NCBI GenBank assembly: GCA_030150045.1
Contig: JASLGM010000033.1
Span: 1-64,000, forward strand
Reading direction: 5' to 3'
Source of the DNA: Taishania sp.
GTDB lineage: Bacteria; Bacteroidota; Bacteroidia; Flavobacteriales_D; Crocinitomicaceae
DNA length: 64,000 bases
Under the pieces are notes generated by a model that saw only the letters and a program-made list of their open reading frames with translations, did not search any database and was not told the origin of the DNA. Below, piece after piece: positions 8,681-17,939 of the stretch. The position numbers and the translations under genes were made by a program. Numbering within the stretch: the first letter of the stretch is position 1; every line of letters starts with the position of its first letter.

Positions 8681-8716
8681 AAAAAAACTCCTTTCATTAC
8701 GAAGGGAGTTTTTTTT
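8681..8716. terminator. bidirectional intrinsic terminator
   Basis: Stem ACTCCTTTC (8687-8695) pairs with GAAGGGAGT (8701-8709) around ATTAC, flanked by an A run on the left and T run on the right. It serves both the + strand LOG gene and the - strand peroxidase gene. Confidence 0.85.
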
Positions 8717-8718
8717 AT

Positions 8719-9195
8719 TTATAAATATTCTTTCAAAATTGCTTCCAATTCTTTGGGTTTCTTCAATGATGAAAAACGTCCAACAACCTTCCCTTCTCTG
8801 TCCACCAAAAACTTTTCGAAATTCCATTTCACCTTGCGAATCCCAAGTTGACTCTTTTGTGCTTTCAAATATTGATAAAGCGGATGTGCATTTCCACCAT
8901 TCACTTCTATCTTCTGAAAAATAGGAAAACTAACTCCGTAATTCAGTTCACAAAAAGAAACCATTTCATGCGAATCTTCTGGCGATTGGTTCAAAAATTG
9001 ATTACATGGAAAACCTAGTATTACCAATCCGCTTTCTTTGTACAGCTGATACAGTGCTTCCAACTCTTTTAATTGAGGTGTAAATCCACATTTACTGGCA
9101 ATGTTAACAAGAAGCACCACCTTGCCTTCATAAGTGCTCATTTGCAACTCTTCTCCTAAGCTTGTCTGTACCTTATAACTATAAAATGCGTCCAT
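8719..9195 (-). CDS. glutathione peroxidase family thiol peroxidase
   Basis: 158 residues. The thioredoxin-fold GPx signature NIASKCGFT contains the peroxidatic Cys36; the selenocysteine of animal enzymes is Cys here. The second motif GFPCNQF provides a candidate resolving Cys, and WNFEKFL carries the Trp/Asn of the catalytic tetrad. The segment after FPCNQF reads LNQSPED rather than the usual GGQEPGS, a deviation from the family consensus. Bacterial GPx enzymes usually use thioredoxin to reduce hydroperoxides. It is 9 nt downstream of sbcC on the same strand, so it may be the last gene of the sbcDC operon. Confidence 0.88.
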   Translation of the reverse strand: MDAFYSYKVQTSLGEELQMSTYEGKVVLLVNIASKCGFTPQLKELEALYQLYKESGLVILGFPCNQFLNQSPEDSHEMVSFCELNYGVSFPIFQKIEVNGGNAHPLYQYLKAQKSQLGIRKVKWNFEKFLVDREGKVVGRFSSLKKPKELEAILKEYL

Positions 9196-9204
9196 ATTTC
9201 TATT

Positions 9205-12200
9205 TTATCTTACCACTTGGATAAAACTTCCTGTTTCTGGATGTTTTTCAATTTGCAATGCAATTGGCATACGTTCTTTTAATTCTTCTACATGGGAAAT
9301 GATTCCAACAATTCGATTCTCTTTCTGAAGGCTCATCAAGGTTTCAAAAACCACATTAACCGATTCGGCATCTTGTGTACCAAATCCTTCGTCTATAAAG
9401 AAAAAGTTTCGATTGGCTTTTGAATTTGACTGCACACTTTCGGCTAAAGCTAGTGCTAAACACAAAGAAACTTGGAATGCTTGTCCACCAGAAAGTGTTT
9501 TTACACTTCGTGTTTTCCCTTCATTCAAATAATCTACAATTTCAAACTGATTGTTGTTCATCTCTAAACTCAATTGGTTTCTTGTCATCCTGTGAAAACG
9601 AACATTTGCATGCGCGCACAATTGCTTTAAATAAATCTGAGCAACATACTCTACAAAGCCTGCTCCTTTAAAAAGATTATGAATCACTTTTAGATTATCT
9701 CCTCTTGTTTTTAATTCGTCAGCTTTCTTTAGCAACTCTTTTTTCTGCTCATAAGCATCCGTAATGCGTTTCAAATCCGCTTGAAGCGTAGCAACTTGCT
9801 CCGTTGCTTCTTTTAATTTCTCTTCTAAATCAATCACTTTTTGATTTAATTCTTGAAATTCTTTTTCAACAAACACTTTGTTTTCACAACGTGCTTTCAA
9901 TTCTTCAATAGCGTTTCGTACCGTTTCAATCGAGATATTAAATTCCTGAATCTCCGATCGCAAAAGCGCTATATTAAGTTTTTTGGCAAGCACCTCTTCA
10001 ACTAGTACACGTGTTACACCATCTTCCTTCTCTAGTTTTTCAGCGATTGTACTGTAGACTTCTGTCTGTTTTTGTTGACGTTCTTGCAATTGTTCTTGTA
10101 ACGCTTTGACATTTGCTTCTTGTCCAGCTAATGAAATCTGTAATTGTTGAAATTCAACAGTTGCTTTATTATACGCAGATTCAACCCTCGTTATGTGTGC
10201 TTCAGATTCTCGTTGTTTAGCCTCCAACTCTTGCAGATCAAAGTTTAAAAATGCATTCCAATCCAAACGTCTAACCTGACTCAGAATCATTTCATGCTCA
10301 TTCGTTTTTCGGATCTGTTCATTCAATAATTGCTGTATTTTTTCCTTAAATCGCAATAAATCACCTTGAATCTTCGCTATTTCATCATGCATTCGCCTTT
10401 CTTCTTCGCTTTTTTCACGGAATAGCTTTTCCTGAGTCCTATGTTGATTCAACTGAACTTCGAAACTAGATTTATCTGCAAAAAGATGTTTATCCCAAAT
10501 AAATTGTTGTTCCAATGCTATCTTTTTTTCGTCTAGCTTATTTTTATTAGTGGATAATTGTTTTTCAAGCAAACCATTTTTCTCAAACTTTTGTGCCACC
10601 TCTTCTCTTTTCACATTTTGCGCAACAAGTTCTATTAGCTTATCTTGATTCAACCTCAAACACTCCTCAATCTCAATCAATTGCTCTGTATCTGATTTAT
10701 GATCTGCAGGAGATGGATGTGTCTCACTTCCACACAATGGACAAGCGTCCCCTTCATGTAGATTATGAACATATTTTGCTAATTGCTGCTGGACTTCTAA
10801 TTGACTTTTTCGTTTATCTAAATCTTGTTTTTCTTTTACTAATCTTTCTTCTTCAACTCTAAAGGTTTGTCTATAATCAGGAAATAACATCCCTAACTGT
10901 TCCATTTCAGATGTTAAAGAAACCTTTTCTAGTTCATTTTCTTTTTGAAGATTAGCTAATTGCTGAAAATCATTTTCTAAAATTCCCGATTCATTAAACC
11001 AATTTTGAATCGACAAAATCATGTCTGAACCGAACTGTTTTTTCCTCAATTCATCCATTTCCAATTGAAGCTTCAACAGTTTTTCTCTTTCTCCTAATTC
11101 TCTCTTCTGATCAGCAGCTATCAATAAGTTCCCTTGATCCGTGCGATTTTTAAGGATTAAAAGTTCATCAGTAAGCGTTTTTAATATAATAAAACACTTG
11201 TAATCATTTTCTTCTTCCCTTGTTATTGGTAGTTGATCAAAACCAACTTGTAAAAGCGCCAGCTTTTCTTCTATATTTTTCTTTTCCTTTTCAATTCCTT
11301 GTAAAACCAAAAGTGCTTGACGTTGCTTTGAAGAAGTTTCACTTATCTCTTGAATCAAACGTGCTTCATTCAACAAATCATTTTGAAAAACCTTTTGAAA
11401 ATGTTCATATTGTTCTAATTCCTTTGTTTTTTCAGTCATTAAAGGCTGTTTCTCATTCAACTGCCCAAACTCAATAAGCTTAATCGCAAGTAGATCAATA
11501 TCCGATTTTATCGCTTTTTGAATTTGAAAGCGTTCATCTGCATCCTTCTTCTCTGCTTGAACCGCAGTATAAACCACATTAGCATTTTCCAGTGCACTTT
11601 TTTTATCCTCTATCTCTTGTTCTGAAACAGCCTCAAAGCCAATTAGCTGACCGCTTAGCTGATCTAAATTAGAATTATTCACCCTTTCTAAACGAGCGAC
11701 ATTATCTCTTAAATCATATTGTTGAAGACCAAAAATCTCCTTCATCATGCTCGTTCTCTCTGTAGGTTTCAAATCCAAAAATTCTTTGAACTGCCCTTGA
11801 GGAATAATAATCGTTCGTTTAAAATTCTCGTACTTCAGTCCAATCACCTCTTCTAAAGAAGTACTATCTTGGGGAATCCATTTCCCATTTACGTTTTCAT
11901 AAAGTATATGCGTTTTCGTCGTGATGGTATCAAATTTCTTTGGGTTCCGATTATATTCACGAACGATGCGGAAGGTTTTATCTTCAAAATTGATAAAATC
12001 AAACTCCATATAACAACGATTCGAACGTAAATTCATCATGTTATAGGCACGCTTTTCTTTCGAATTCATCCGTTCTGTCTCCCCATAAAGAGCAAAGGTA
12101 ATAGCTTCTAAAATGGAAGACTTACCAGATCCGACAGTGCCAAAAACACCAAACAATCCTGTTTCTGTCAATTCAGAAAAATCTATTTCTTGCATCTTTT

Positions 12201-12243
12201 GATAAGAATACAAGCCTTCAAATTGTAAGCGAACTGGAATCAT
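9205..12243 (-). CDS. sbcC: exonuclease SbcCD, ATPase subunit SbcC
   Basis: 1012 residues, standard for SbcC/Rad50. The Walker A motif GTVGSGKS is at about 35-42. Long coiled coils occupy roughly 170-480 and 520-830, interrupted by the zinc hook CPLC with Cys501 and Cys504. The C-terminal ABC signature TLSGGQ, Walker B FFFIDEGFGT and D-loop follow. With SbcD it forms the SMC-like nuclease that opens hairpins and cleans protein-blocked DNA ends. Its start overlaps the sbcD stop by 4 nt (ATGA), indicating translational coupling. Hairpin processing may matter for a genome carrying dispersed inverted-repeat elements (inference). Confidence 0.95.
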   Translation of the reverse strand: MIPVRLQFEGLYSYQKMQEIDFSELTETGLFGVFGTVGSGKSSILEAITFALYGETERMNSKEKRAYNMMNLRSNRCYMEFDFINFEDKTFRIVREYNRNPKKFDTITTKTHILYENVNGKWIPQDSTSLEEVIGLKYENFKRTIIIPQGQFKEFLDLKPTERTSMMKEIFGLQQYDLRDNVARLERVNNSNLDQLSGQLIGFEAVSEQEIEDKKSALENANVVYTAVQAEKKDADERFQIQKAIKSDIDLLAIKLIEFGQLNEKQPLMTEKTKELEQYEHFQKVFQNDLLNEARLIQEISETSSKQRQALLVLQGIEKEKKNIEEKLALLQVGFDQLPITREEENDYKCFIILKTLTDELLILKNRTDQGNLLIAADQKRELGEREKLLKLQLEMDELRKKQFGSDMILSIQNWFNESGILENDFQQLANLQKENELEKVSLTSEMEQLGMLFPDYRQTFRVEEERLVKEKQDLDKRKSQLEVQQQLAKYVHNLHEGDACPLCGSETHPSPADHKSDTEQLIEIEECLRLNQDKLIELVAQNVKREEVAQKFEKNGLLEKQLSTNKNKLDEKKIALEQQFIWDKHLFADKSSFEVQLNQHRTQEKLFREKSEEERRMHDEIAKIQGDLLRFKEKIQQLLNEQIRKTNEHEMILSQVRRLDWNAFLNFDLQELEAKQRESEAHITRVESAYNKATVEFQQLQISLAGQEANVKALQEQLQERQQKQTEVYSTIAEKLEKEDGVTRVLVEEVLAKKLNIALLRSEIQEFNISIETVRNAIEELKARCENKVFVEKEFQELNQKVIDLEEKLKEATEQVATLQADLKRITDAYEQKKELLKKADELKTRGDNLKVIHNLFKGAGFVEYVAQIYLKQLCAHANVRFHRMTRNQLSLEMNNNQFEIVDYLNEGKTRSVKTLSGGQAFQVSLCLALALAESVQSNSKANRNFFFIDEGFGTQDAESVNVVFETLMSLQKENRIVGIISHVEELKERMPIALQIEKHPETGSFIQVVR

Positions 12244-13451
12244 TTGGAAGCTATGATTTCGTTAAACAATTTCATTATCTCTTCATTTGGCGCAATGCCT
12301 TTGTGTTCTGACTTGAAGTAATCTTGGAACAATTCTGTAATATTTTGGCTCAAATCCACCGTACTTTCAGTTGTTTCCATCCTTTCAATTTGTTTTACAA
12401 TAGGTATCAAGTGTATGATTCCATCATGTGATTGTAAAATTTTCTTTCGTTCTTCAGAACTCAAAAACTGCTCCGTTTCTATACTTAATTCTACTAAAGC
12501 ATAAGGATTTTTCACCAACCATTCCACAGCCAGATCTACTTCTGAAAACCTCTTTCGATACAACGGTCTTCCGTTTTTCAACTCCTCTTTTGTATAAATA
12601 GGAACCGCATTTGGAACAATTTCAACCAAAGAAACATACTTGGTTTGTCCAGCCTCACTAAAACTGTAACACAAAGGTGAAGAGGAATACACAACAGGTT
12701 GTTCCTGACTTTGAATATTTCGAAAAGCGTGTAGATGTCCTAGTGCGGTGTATTGAATTTGAGGTGGAATACAATCCGTGTAAACCATATCCGCATTCCC
12801 CACCATAATTGGTTTTTCACCATCTGGTTCTTCCAATTTCTCACCATTACGTTTCATCATAAACAAATGAGCCGTGAGCAAATTCACCCCTTCTTCGTCA
12901 CAATACTCATCCGCCAATTGGGTCCATGTTTCTTTCAATACTTCATTGAGCATTTTCTCCTTGTTTTCAGCGCCTAAATATTCTTTCAATCGAACTTCAT
13001 TGGCATAAGGTGTATGCAAAATACGCACGGGATAAGAAAAATCTTTGAGTTGTATTTCAATAAATCCTTCAACCGATTGTGTAATTTCGAATGCGTCTAA
13101 TGTAAACGGCTGAACAATTGCATTCGGATTTCCAATAAGAATAATTCCACATTCTTTGGCTAAGGGAACCGGTGCATCAATGCGATCGGGTGAATCATGA
13201 TTTCCAGCAATTGCCAAAACAGGCGTTTTCCCATTATTGCTCAGCCTTTTCACGGTATGGTAAAACAGATCTAAGGCTTCAACTGTCGGATTGAAGGTAT
13301 CAAAAAGATCACCAGCAATGATGACCAAATCCACTTTATGCTGTTCAGCGATCTCAACAATTTCATTCATAACCATTTGTTGTTCCTGAAATCTAGAGAA
13401 AGCATCAAGGCGTTTTCCCAAATGCCAATCGGCGGTGTGTAGAATTTTCAT
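12240..13451 (-). CDS. sbcD: exonuclease SbcCD, nuclease subunit SbcD
   Basis: 403 residues. Calcineurin-like phosphoesterase motifs appear in order: HTADWHLGK (I), IIAGDLFD (II), AIAGNHDSPDR (III), LTAHLF and ALGHLH (IV/V), which hold the two Mn ions. The C-terminal capping domain follows from about residue 270. This is the Mre11 equivalent that partners the adjacent SbcC. It is the first gene of the unit sbcD-sbcC-(GPx). Confidence 0.95.
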   Translation of the reverse strand: MKILHTADWHLGKRLDAFSRFQEQQMVMNEIVEIAEQHKVDLVIIAGDLFDTFNPTVEALDLFYHTVKRLSNNGKTPVLAIAGNHDSPDRIDAPVPLAKECGIILIGNPNAIVQPFTLDAFEITQSVEGFIEIQLKDFSYPVRILHTPYANEVRLKEYLGAENKEKMLNEVLKETWTQLADEYCDEEGVNLLTAHLFMMKRNGEKLEEPDGEKPIMVGNADMVYTDCIPPQIQYTALGHLHAFRNIQSQEQPVVYSSSPLCYSFSEAGQTKYVSLVEIVPNAVPIYTKEELKNGRPLYRKRFSEVDLAVEWLVKNPYALVELSIETEQFLSSEERKKILQSHDGIIHLIPIVKQIERMETTESTVDLSQNITELFQDYFKSEHKGIAPNEEIMKLFNEIIASK

Positions 13452-13521
13452 ATACTTTTTCGTGAAATCGAATATACTGAAAATACAGGAACTGGGCTTC
13501 AGAAATCAATCGGAATAAAGC

Positions 13522-13547
13522 AAAAAAAAACTCCCGAAGGAGCTTTT
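13522..13547 (-). terminator. intrinsic terminator after DUF4197 gene
   Basis: On the minus strand CTCC-TTCG-GGAG forms a tetraloop hairpin with flanking A/T pairs and a run of nine T. It begins 2 nt after the stop of the DUF4197 gene. Confidence 0.85.
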
Positions 13548-13548
13548 A

Positions 13549-14244
13549 CTATTTTCTGGAAAAATTGGATTTCCAAACGTTGTTTTTTCTCATCTCGGAT
13601 TCCTTATCTGCAATCCTTTTGAAAATGACATCTACCGATTCTTTGGCTACATATTGATCCAACTCTGTTTCCATTTTTGGTTTACCTGTCAGAGGTGCAG
13701 CAGCATTGTACTTTGGAATTACTTTCCCCCAAAGTTCCATCACTCCAAAATCCTTCAATCCATTATTGACTATGGGTTTTAAATCAGTTTCAATTTCATT
13801 TCCTGTGGTTTTTCTTAAATAATTGGATAAAGAAGTCGACGATCCGTTGACAATCGTTAAAGCTTCGGTCAAGCTCATTTGCTCAATCGCGACTTTTAAA
13901 TAAGGGAAAGCTGCCTTGCCTAAATCTTGTGTAATGGTGTCGATATTTCGCTCTATGTTTTTCACCGACTCTCCTAATCCTGCAGTGTTGGCAAAATGCT
14001 GTACTTGTGGCCAGGGTTGAGGCATGTCTATTTTTATTTTAGCGGCATCAGACAAGCTGTTCACGGTTTGGTCTAATTCTAAAGCGCTCAATACGACAGC
14101 GATCAATTGGTTTTTAATGAATCCTGTATTTTGTGAATTTCCTTCTACATTTGAAGAAGAAGATTTAAATAATCCGCAGCTTAAAAGAAGAAAAAAACCA
14201 CTGGCAACAAAGGCGGTATTAAGGAATAATTTCAATTTGTTCAT
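13549..14244 (-). CDS. DUF4197 domain-containing lipoprotein
   Basis: 231 residues with a lipoprotein signal peptide (lipobox LLLSC, Cys at about 23) and a Ser-rich linker. The rest is a predicted all-alpha DUF4197 domain: conserved SLSDAAKIKIDMPQP near residue 64 and repeated amphipathic helices. Secreted or outer-membrane-anchored DUF4197 proteins are widespread in Bacteroidota and Proteobacteria but have no known activity. Monocistronic, ended by the UUCG-type terminator. Confidence 0.8.
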   Translation of the reverse strand: MNKLKLFLNTAFVASGFFLLLSCGLFKSSSSNVEGNSQNTGFIKNQLIAVVLSALELDQTVNSLSDAAKIKIDMPQPWPQVQHFANTAGLGESVKNIERNIDTITQDLGKAAFPYLKVAIEQMSLTEALTIVNGSSTSLSNYLRKTTGNEIETDLKPIVNNGLKDFGVMELWGKVIPKYNAAAPLTGKPKMETELDQYVAKESVDVIFKRIADKESEMRKNNVWKSNFSRK

Positions 14245-14342
14245 TGTTTTCGAAAAAAGGTATAGTTTATAAAACTACATTAGTGAACGTGAAAATCAAA
14301 AGGATTATTACGATATATGCTTAAATTAACATTTATTGCAAC

Positions 14343-14373
14343 GTTTTCGATGGTTTTCGATGGTTTTCAAGGT
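14343..14373. repeat. short tandem repeat of a 10-nt unit
   Basis: A 10-nt unit TCGATGGTTT is repeated about 2.5 times, the last unit degenerate. It is in the gene-free stretch upstream of the DUF4197 gene and left of the E2-B element. No function is evident. Confidence 0.5.
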
Positions 14374-14427
14374 TTTTTCGAGCGATTTTGAACAAATCAG
14401 TTTTTTTTATTTTTTGATGAATGTTTT

Positions 14428-14537
14428 GGGCGTTCCCCACCAAGTTCCTTGGGGGGCAGGCTATTCGCTCTATCTTTTTTTCCTTCCAATAAATTGGTTG
14501 GAACAAAAAAAAGGATGTCGCTGCTATCCTTAACGCA
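14428..14537 (-). repeat. E2 structured intergenic repeat, copy B
   Basis: Minus-strand copy. Outer helix GCGTT/AACGC (plus-strand GGGCGTT at 14428-14434 and AACGC at 14532-14536). The central variable hairpin is CCAAT/ATTGG and the terminal hairpin CCCCACCAAG/CTTGGGG, both different in sequence from copy A but paired. The invariant GATAGAGCGAATAGCCTG block is present. Confidence 0.8.
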
Positions 14538-14584
14538 AGATTACTTTTCAATTATTTAGCATTTCTGATATAAACCGAGATCTT

Positions 14585-14730
14585 CAGCCCGGGCGGAGTG
14601 GTGGTAGCTGGCCGTACAGCAAAGGTAGTGAACGCTAACTTTCCACTGCGACCAAAGGAAGCGCGTGGAAAGTAGCTGGTGAACTCCTTAGCTGGAGGAC
14701 ACTAAAGCATGTAGACCGATACAGGCTGCC
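14585..14730 (+). repeat. E1 structured intergenic repeat, copy B
   Basis: 146 nt from CAGCCCGGGCGG to GGCTGCC. P1 CAGCC/GGCTG. P2 CAGC-A-AAGG (14617-14625) with CCTT-A-GCTG (14686-14694). P3 CTTTCCAC (14639-14646) with GTGGAAAG (14665-14672), a perfect 8-bp helix around GCGACCAAAGGAAGC. Divergent partner of E2-B, 47 nt apart. Confidence 0.85.
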
Positions 14731-14756
14731 ATAACATTCTCCTATTCTCTTTGAAA

Positions 14757-14785
14757 CAAAAAAAGCAGACCTATCGATCTGCTTC
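14757..14785 (-). terminator. intrinsic terminator after the 2OG-Fe(II) oxygenase gene
   Basis: Minus strand: AAGCAGA (7 bp) pairs with TCTGCTT around an 8-nt loop and is followed by a T run. It is 20 nt after the oxygenase stop. Confidence 0.85.
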
Positions 14786-14804
14786 CTTCTTGTTTTAATT
14801 TTAT

Positions 14805-15758
14805 TTATTTAATCAATCCGATTTCTCTCAAACGTTGTGTCAAAAATTCGCCTGCGGTAATGTCTTCAAATTGTTTCGGTTGCTCTTCGGTAATACAGTT
14901 TTCAAGCACAGAAAGATCCATATCGGACACCGGGTGCATGAAAAAAGGAATGGAAAAACGGGAAGTTCCCCACAATTCACGATCCGGATTTACCACTTGG
15001 TGAATGGTCGATTTCAAGCGATTATTAGTATGTCGAGACAGCATATCTCCAACATTAATCACGATTTCATCCTCTTTAGCAATGGCGTCAACCCACGTTC
15101 CGTCGTGTTTTTGCACTTGTAAACCGCGGCCTTGCGCACCCATTAACAAGGTAATCAAGTTGATGTCTCCGTGTGCTCCTGCACGAACAGCTCCCTTAGG
15201 CTCTGTTAAAATTGGTGGGTAGTGAATCGGGCGCAAAATAGAGTTTCCGTTTCTCACCTTATTATCGAAATAGAATTCGTCCAATCCAAGGAAAATCGCA
15301 AGTGCACGCAAAACGTAAACGCCTGTTTTTTCCAATTGTTGGTAGGCTTCTTTTGTGTGTTGGTCAAAACCATCCACCTCTTTTACCTGAAGATTTTCAG
15401 GATAAGTATAGTTTGCTTTTTCGTCTTCTGGAACAAATTGTCCTGTGTGCCAAAATTCTTTTAGATCGCCTTCTTTTTTGTCTTTAGCATGTTCTTTACC
15501 AAAAGAAGTATACCCTCTTTGACCACCGATACCATCTACTTCGTAGCTTCTTTTTGTTTCTTCAGAAAGGTTAAAAAAGTCACGAATACTTGCGTACAAT
15601 TGTTGCACCAATTCATCTGACAAAAAGTGTCCTTTAAGCGCTACGAAACCAATTTCTTCGTATGCTTTTCCGATTTCATTTACAAATTTCTGCTTTCTTG
15701 CAGGGTCTTCAGATAAGAAGTCTGCTAAGTTTACTGATGGAATACCGTTTTGTGCCAT
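14805..15758 (-). CDS. 2-oxoglutarate/Fe(II) oxygenase, isopenicillin-N-synthase-like
   Basis: About 317 residues from ATG 15758 (MAQNGIPSVNL); an in-frame TTG at 15767 is less likely. The N-terminal DIOX_N domain is followed by the double-stranded beta-helix oxygenase domain: iron ligands in GAHGDINLITLL (HxD) and later STIHQVV (His), and the 2-oxoglutarate-binding RFS in GTSRFSIPFF. The family contains isopenicillin N synthase, plant-type dioxygenases and many bacterial enzymes of unknown substrate; no antibiotic cluster is nearby. The gene has its own promoter and terminator. Confidence 0.85.
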   Translation of the reverse strand: MAQNGIPSVNLADFLSEDPARKQKFVNEIGKAYEEIGFVALKGHFLSDELVQQLYASIRDFFNLSEETKRSYEVDGIGGQRGYTSFGKEHAKDKKEGDLKEFWHTGQFVPEDEKANYTYPENLQVKEVDGFDQHTKEAYQQLEKTGVYVLRALAIFLGLDEFYFDNKVRNGNSILRPIHYPPILTEPKGAVRAGAHGDINLITLLMGAQGRGLQVQKHDGTWVDAIAKEDEIVINVGDMLSRHTNNRLKSTIHQVVNPDRELWGTSRFSIPFFMHPVSDMDLSVLENCITEEQPKQFEDITAGEFLTQRLREIGLIK

Positions 15759-15779
15759 TTTCTTCAAAAGTTATTTACG

Positions 15780-15811
15780 CAAATTTAATACAATCCTATG
15801 CTCGCCCCAAA
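15780..15811 (-). promoter_or_regulatory. promoter of the 2OG-Fe(II) oxygenase gene
   Basis: Minus strand TTTG (15811-15808), 20-nt spacer, TAAATTTG (15787-15780). This fits the Bacteroidota consensus and places the start site about 15 nt upstream of ATG 15758. Confidence 0.7.
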
Positions 15812-15867
15812 TCAAATACGAACAATTATTGGTTTTAGCATTTATTTCTGTACTCGTTTTAGCGGGA

Positions 15868-16044
15868 TTATCTCCCTAAATTTTTAAGGTTATAAATCGC
15901 TAATAATGCAAGCATTAAAGGCGAAACAACGCTATACCACTTCACAGATTCGCGTTCGGAGGTAAAGAATAAAATCACGTAGCTCAGTAATAAAACAACT
16001 GCTAAAATGAGGATGATTACGTTAAATGTTTTACTGTTTCTCAT
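15868..16044 (-). CDS. small two-helix membrane protein coupled to Uup
   Basis: 58 codons: MRNSKTFNVIILILAVVLL... to NLKNLGR. Two hydrophobic segments (about 8-27 and 38-50) are separated by a short polar loop with charged residues (TSERESVKW). Its ATG overlaps the stop codon of the upstream ABC-F gene as ATGA, a strong sign of a real, translationally coupled gene. I do not recognise a family. It could be a membrane protein expressed in fixed ratio to the ATPase, or just the tail gene of the DUF4293-Uup operon. Confidence 0.65.
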   Translation of the reverse strand: MRNSKTFNVIILILAVVLLLSYVILFFTSERESVKWYSVVSPLMLALLAIYNLKNLGR

Positions 16045-17936
16045 ACATTAAATTCCGCTAGATATAACCATCGATCGGTTTTGTGCTCTAATTCTTGTAC
16101 AATTTTGGTCAATTCTTCTCCTGCAGAAACAATTTCATCGTTAGAAAGTGTTCCACTTCCCATTTTTTCGGTGATTTCATCTTTTTTTGTTTCTAAGACT
16201 TCGATTTCACTTTCCAAGTTATTGTATTCTTGTTGTTCTTTATAGGATAGCTTTTTCTTCTCGGCACTTGGTTTTTCAGAGGTTAGATTTCCGGATTGTT
16301 CCACTGCTTTCATTGGATCTATCACTTCTACTCTATCTTCTTTTTTGATGCCTTGCCTTTCTTCTTTCTCTAATTTTCTGTACTCCGAATAGTTTCCAAC
16401 GATATCTTTGATTTCGCCCATTCCCTCAAAAACAAAAAGGTGGTCTACCATTTTATCCATAAAATAACGGTCATGAGACACCACAATTAAACAACCTTCG
16501 AAACCACGTAAGTAATCTTCTAAGACTCCCATTACAAAGATATCAAGGTCGTTTGTTGGCTCATCAAGGATCAAGAAATTTGGATTTTTCATCAACACGG
16601 TCATTAACTTTAAGCGTCGTTTTTCACCACCGCTTAGTTTGTTAACGAAATTGTAGTGCATGTCTCTGTTGAACAAAAACTTCTCTAGAAAATGTGCTGC
16701 CGACATTTGTCGTCCTTTTTCCAAAGGAATAAATTCAGCGATATCACGAATTACGTCAATCACCTTTTTATCTTCTGGTACGACTAATTGTTCCTGGTTG
16801 TAATATCCAAAAACGACCGTTTCTCCCACAACAACTTTACCTTTATCGGGTTCTTCCACGCCCATTAGCATGTTAAGGAATGTCGACTTTCCGGTTCCAT
16901 TGTTTCCTACTATTCCGAGTCTTTCTTGACGTTTGAATGTATATGTTAGGTCATTGATGATTTTCTTTTCACCGAATGCTTTTCCTAAATGGTGTAATTC
17001 TAAGATTTTTGATCCTAAACGTTCCATTTTCACTGGAATATCTAACTCATCTTTGTCAATCCGTTGTCCCGCTACTTTTTTTGTATCATAAAAGGCATCT
17101 TGACGTGCTTTTTGCTTGGTTCCCCTCGCTTTAGGCTGACGTCTCATCCATTCTAATTCTTTACGGAATTGGTTTCGAGCTTTGTCAATTGTTGATTCCA
17201 ATTGTTCTTCTCTTTCCGCCTTTTTTTCTAGGTAATAGGAGAAGTTTCCTTTGTATTTATAGATGGTTTTGTCAGACAATTCTAGAATGGTATCACACAC
17301 TACTTCTAGGAAGTATCTATCGTGAGTGACCATTAATATCGTTGATTTTGATTTAGACAAATACTCTTCTAACCATTCAATCATATCAAGATCAAGGTGG
17401 TTAGTTGGCTCATCAAGAATCATAAAATCGGGTTCGGTGATCAACACTTTTGCTAGTGCGAGTCTTTTCTTTTGTCCCCCCGAAAGACTATCCACTTTTT
17501 GGTGGAAATTACTTAATTTCAAAGTAGAAAGTATTTGTTGTACTTTTACTTCAATATCCCAAGCGTTGAGTTCTGTCAATTGCTCGATGGCGTTATTCAA
17601 GCGGTCATCATTTCCAGATTCGAGTGCAAGATTGTATTCTTTTACTGCGCGTATTTCTGGAAAATCGTGTGAAAATATTTCTTCGATGATGGTATGGTCT
17701 TCAGCCAAGTCTTCGCTTTGTTCCATATAAGCCACACGGATATCATTTCTAAAAACAATTCGGCCACTATCGATATCGTCCATGCCCATTAAACAACGAA
17801 GCAGGGTTGTTTTACCTGCTCCATTCTTGGCAACAATTGCCACTTTTTGTCCTTGATCTATTCCAAATAACAGTTCTTGGAAAATCACTTTATCTCCAAA
17901 AGATTTGGAAATATTCTCTACCGATAAATAATTCAT
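16041..17936 (-). CDS. ABC-F ATPase, Uup-like
   Basis: 631 residues with two complete ABC domains and no membrane segment. The first has Walker A AKNGAGKTT and signature LSGGQKKR, the second Walker A GNNGTGKST and signature LSGGEKRR; both Walker B regions read LILDEPTNxLD or similar. The linker between them (about 240-300) is the P-site tRNA interaction motif of ABC-F proteins, and the C-terminal coiled coil (about 560-625) is the Uup-type DNA/ribosome-binding CTD. ABC-F proteins act on the ribosome; E. coli Uup also affects transposon excision and Holliday-junction DNA. It follows DUF4293 by 3 nt. Confidence 0.9.
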   Translation of the reverse strand: MNYLSVENISKSFGDKVIFQELLFGIDQGQKVAIVAKNGAGKTTLLRCLMGMDDIDSGRIVFRNDIRVAYMEQSEDLAEDHTIIEEIFSHDFPEIRAVKEYNLALESGNDDRLNNAIEQLTELNAWDIEVKVQQILSTLKLSNFHQKVDSLSGGQKKRLALAKVLITEPDFMILDEPTNHLDLDMIEWLEEYLSKSKSTILMVTHDRYFLEVVCDTILELSDKTIYKYKGNFSYYLEKKAEREEQLESTIDKARNQFRKELEWMRRQPKARGTKQKARQDAFYDTKKVAGQRIDKDELDIPVKMERLGSKILELHHLGKAFGEKKIINDLTYTFKRQERLGIVGNNGTGKSTFLNMLMGVEEPDKGKVVVGETVVFGYYNQEQLVVPEDKKVIDVIRDIAEFIPLEKGRQMSAAHFLEKFLFNRDMHYNFVNKLSGGEKRRLKLMTVLMKNPNFLILDEPTNDLDIFVMGVLEDYLRGFEGCLIVVSHDRYFMDKMVDHLFVFEGMGEIKDIVGNYSEYRKLEKEERQGIKKEDRVEVIDPMKAVEQSGNLTSEKPSAEKKKLSYKEQQEYNNLESEIEVLETKKDEITEKMGSGTLSNDEIVSAGEELTKIVQELEHKTDRWLYLAEFNV

Positions 17937-17939
17937 TTC

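Noticed and set aside
14333..14551. ORFs of 65-72 codons on both strands upstream of the DUF4197 gene
   Set aside because: They run through the E2-B element and low-complexity DNA; the structure explains the sequence better than coding.
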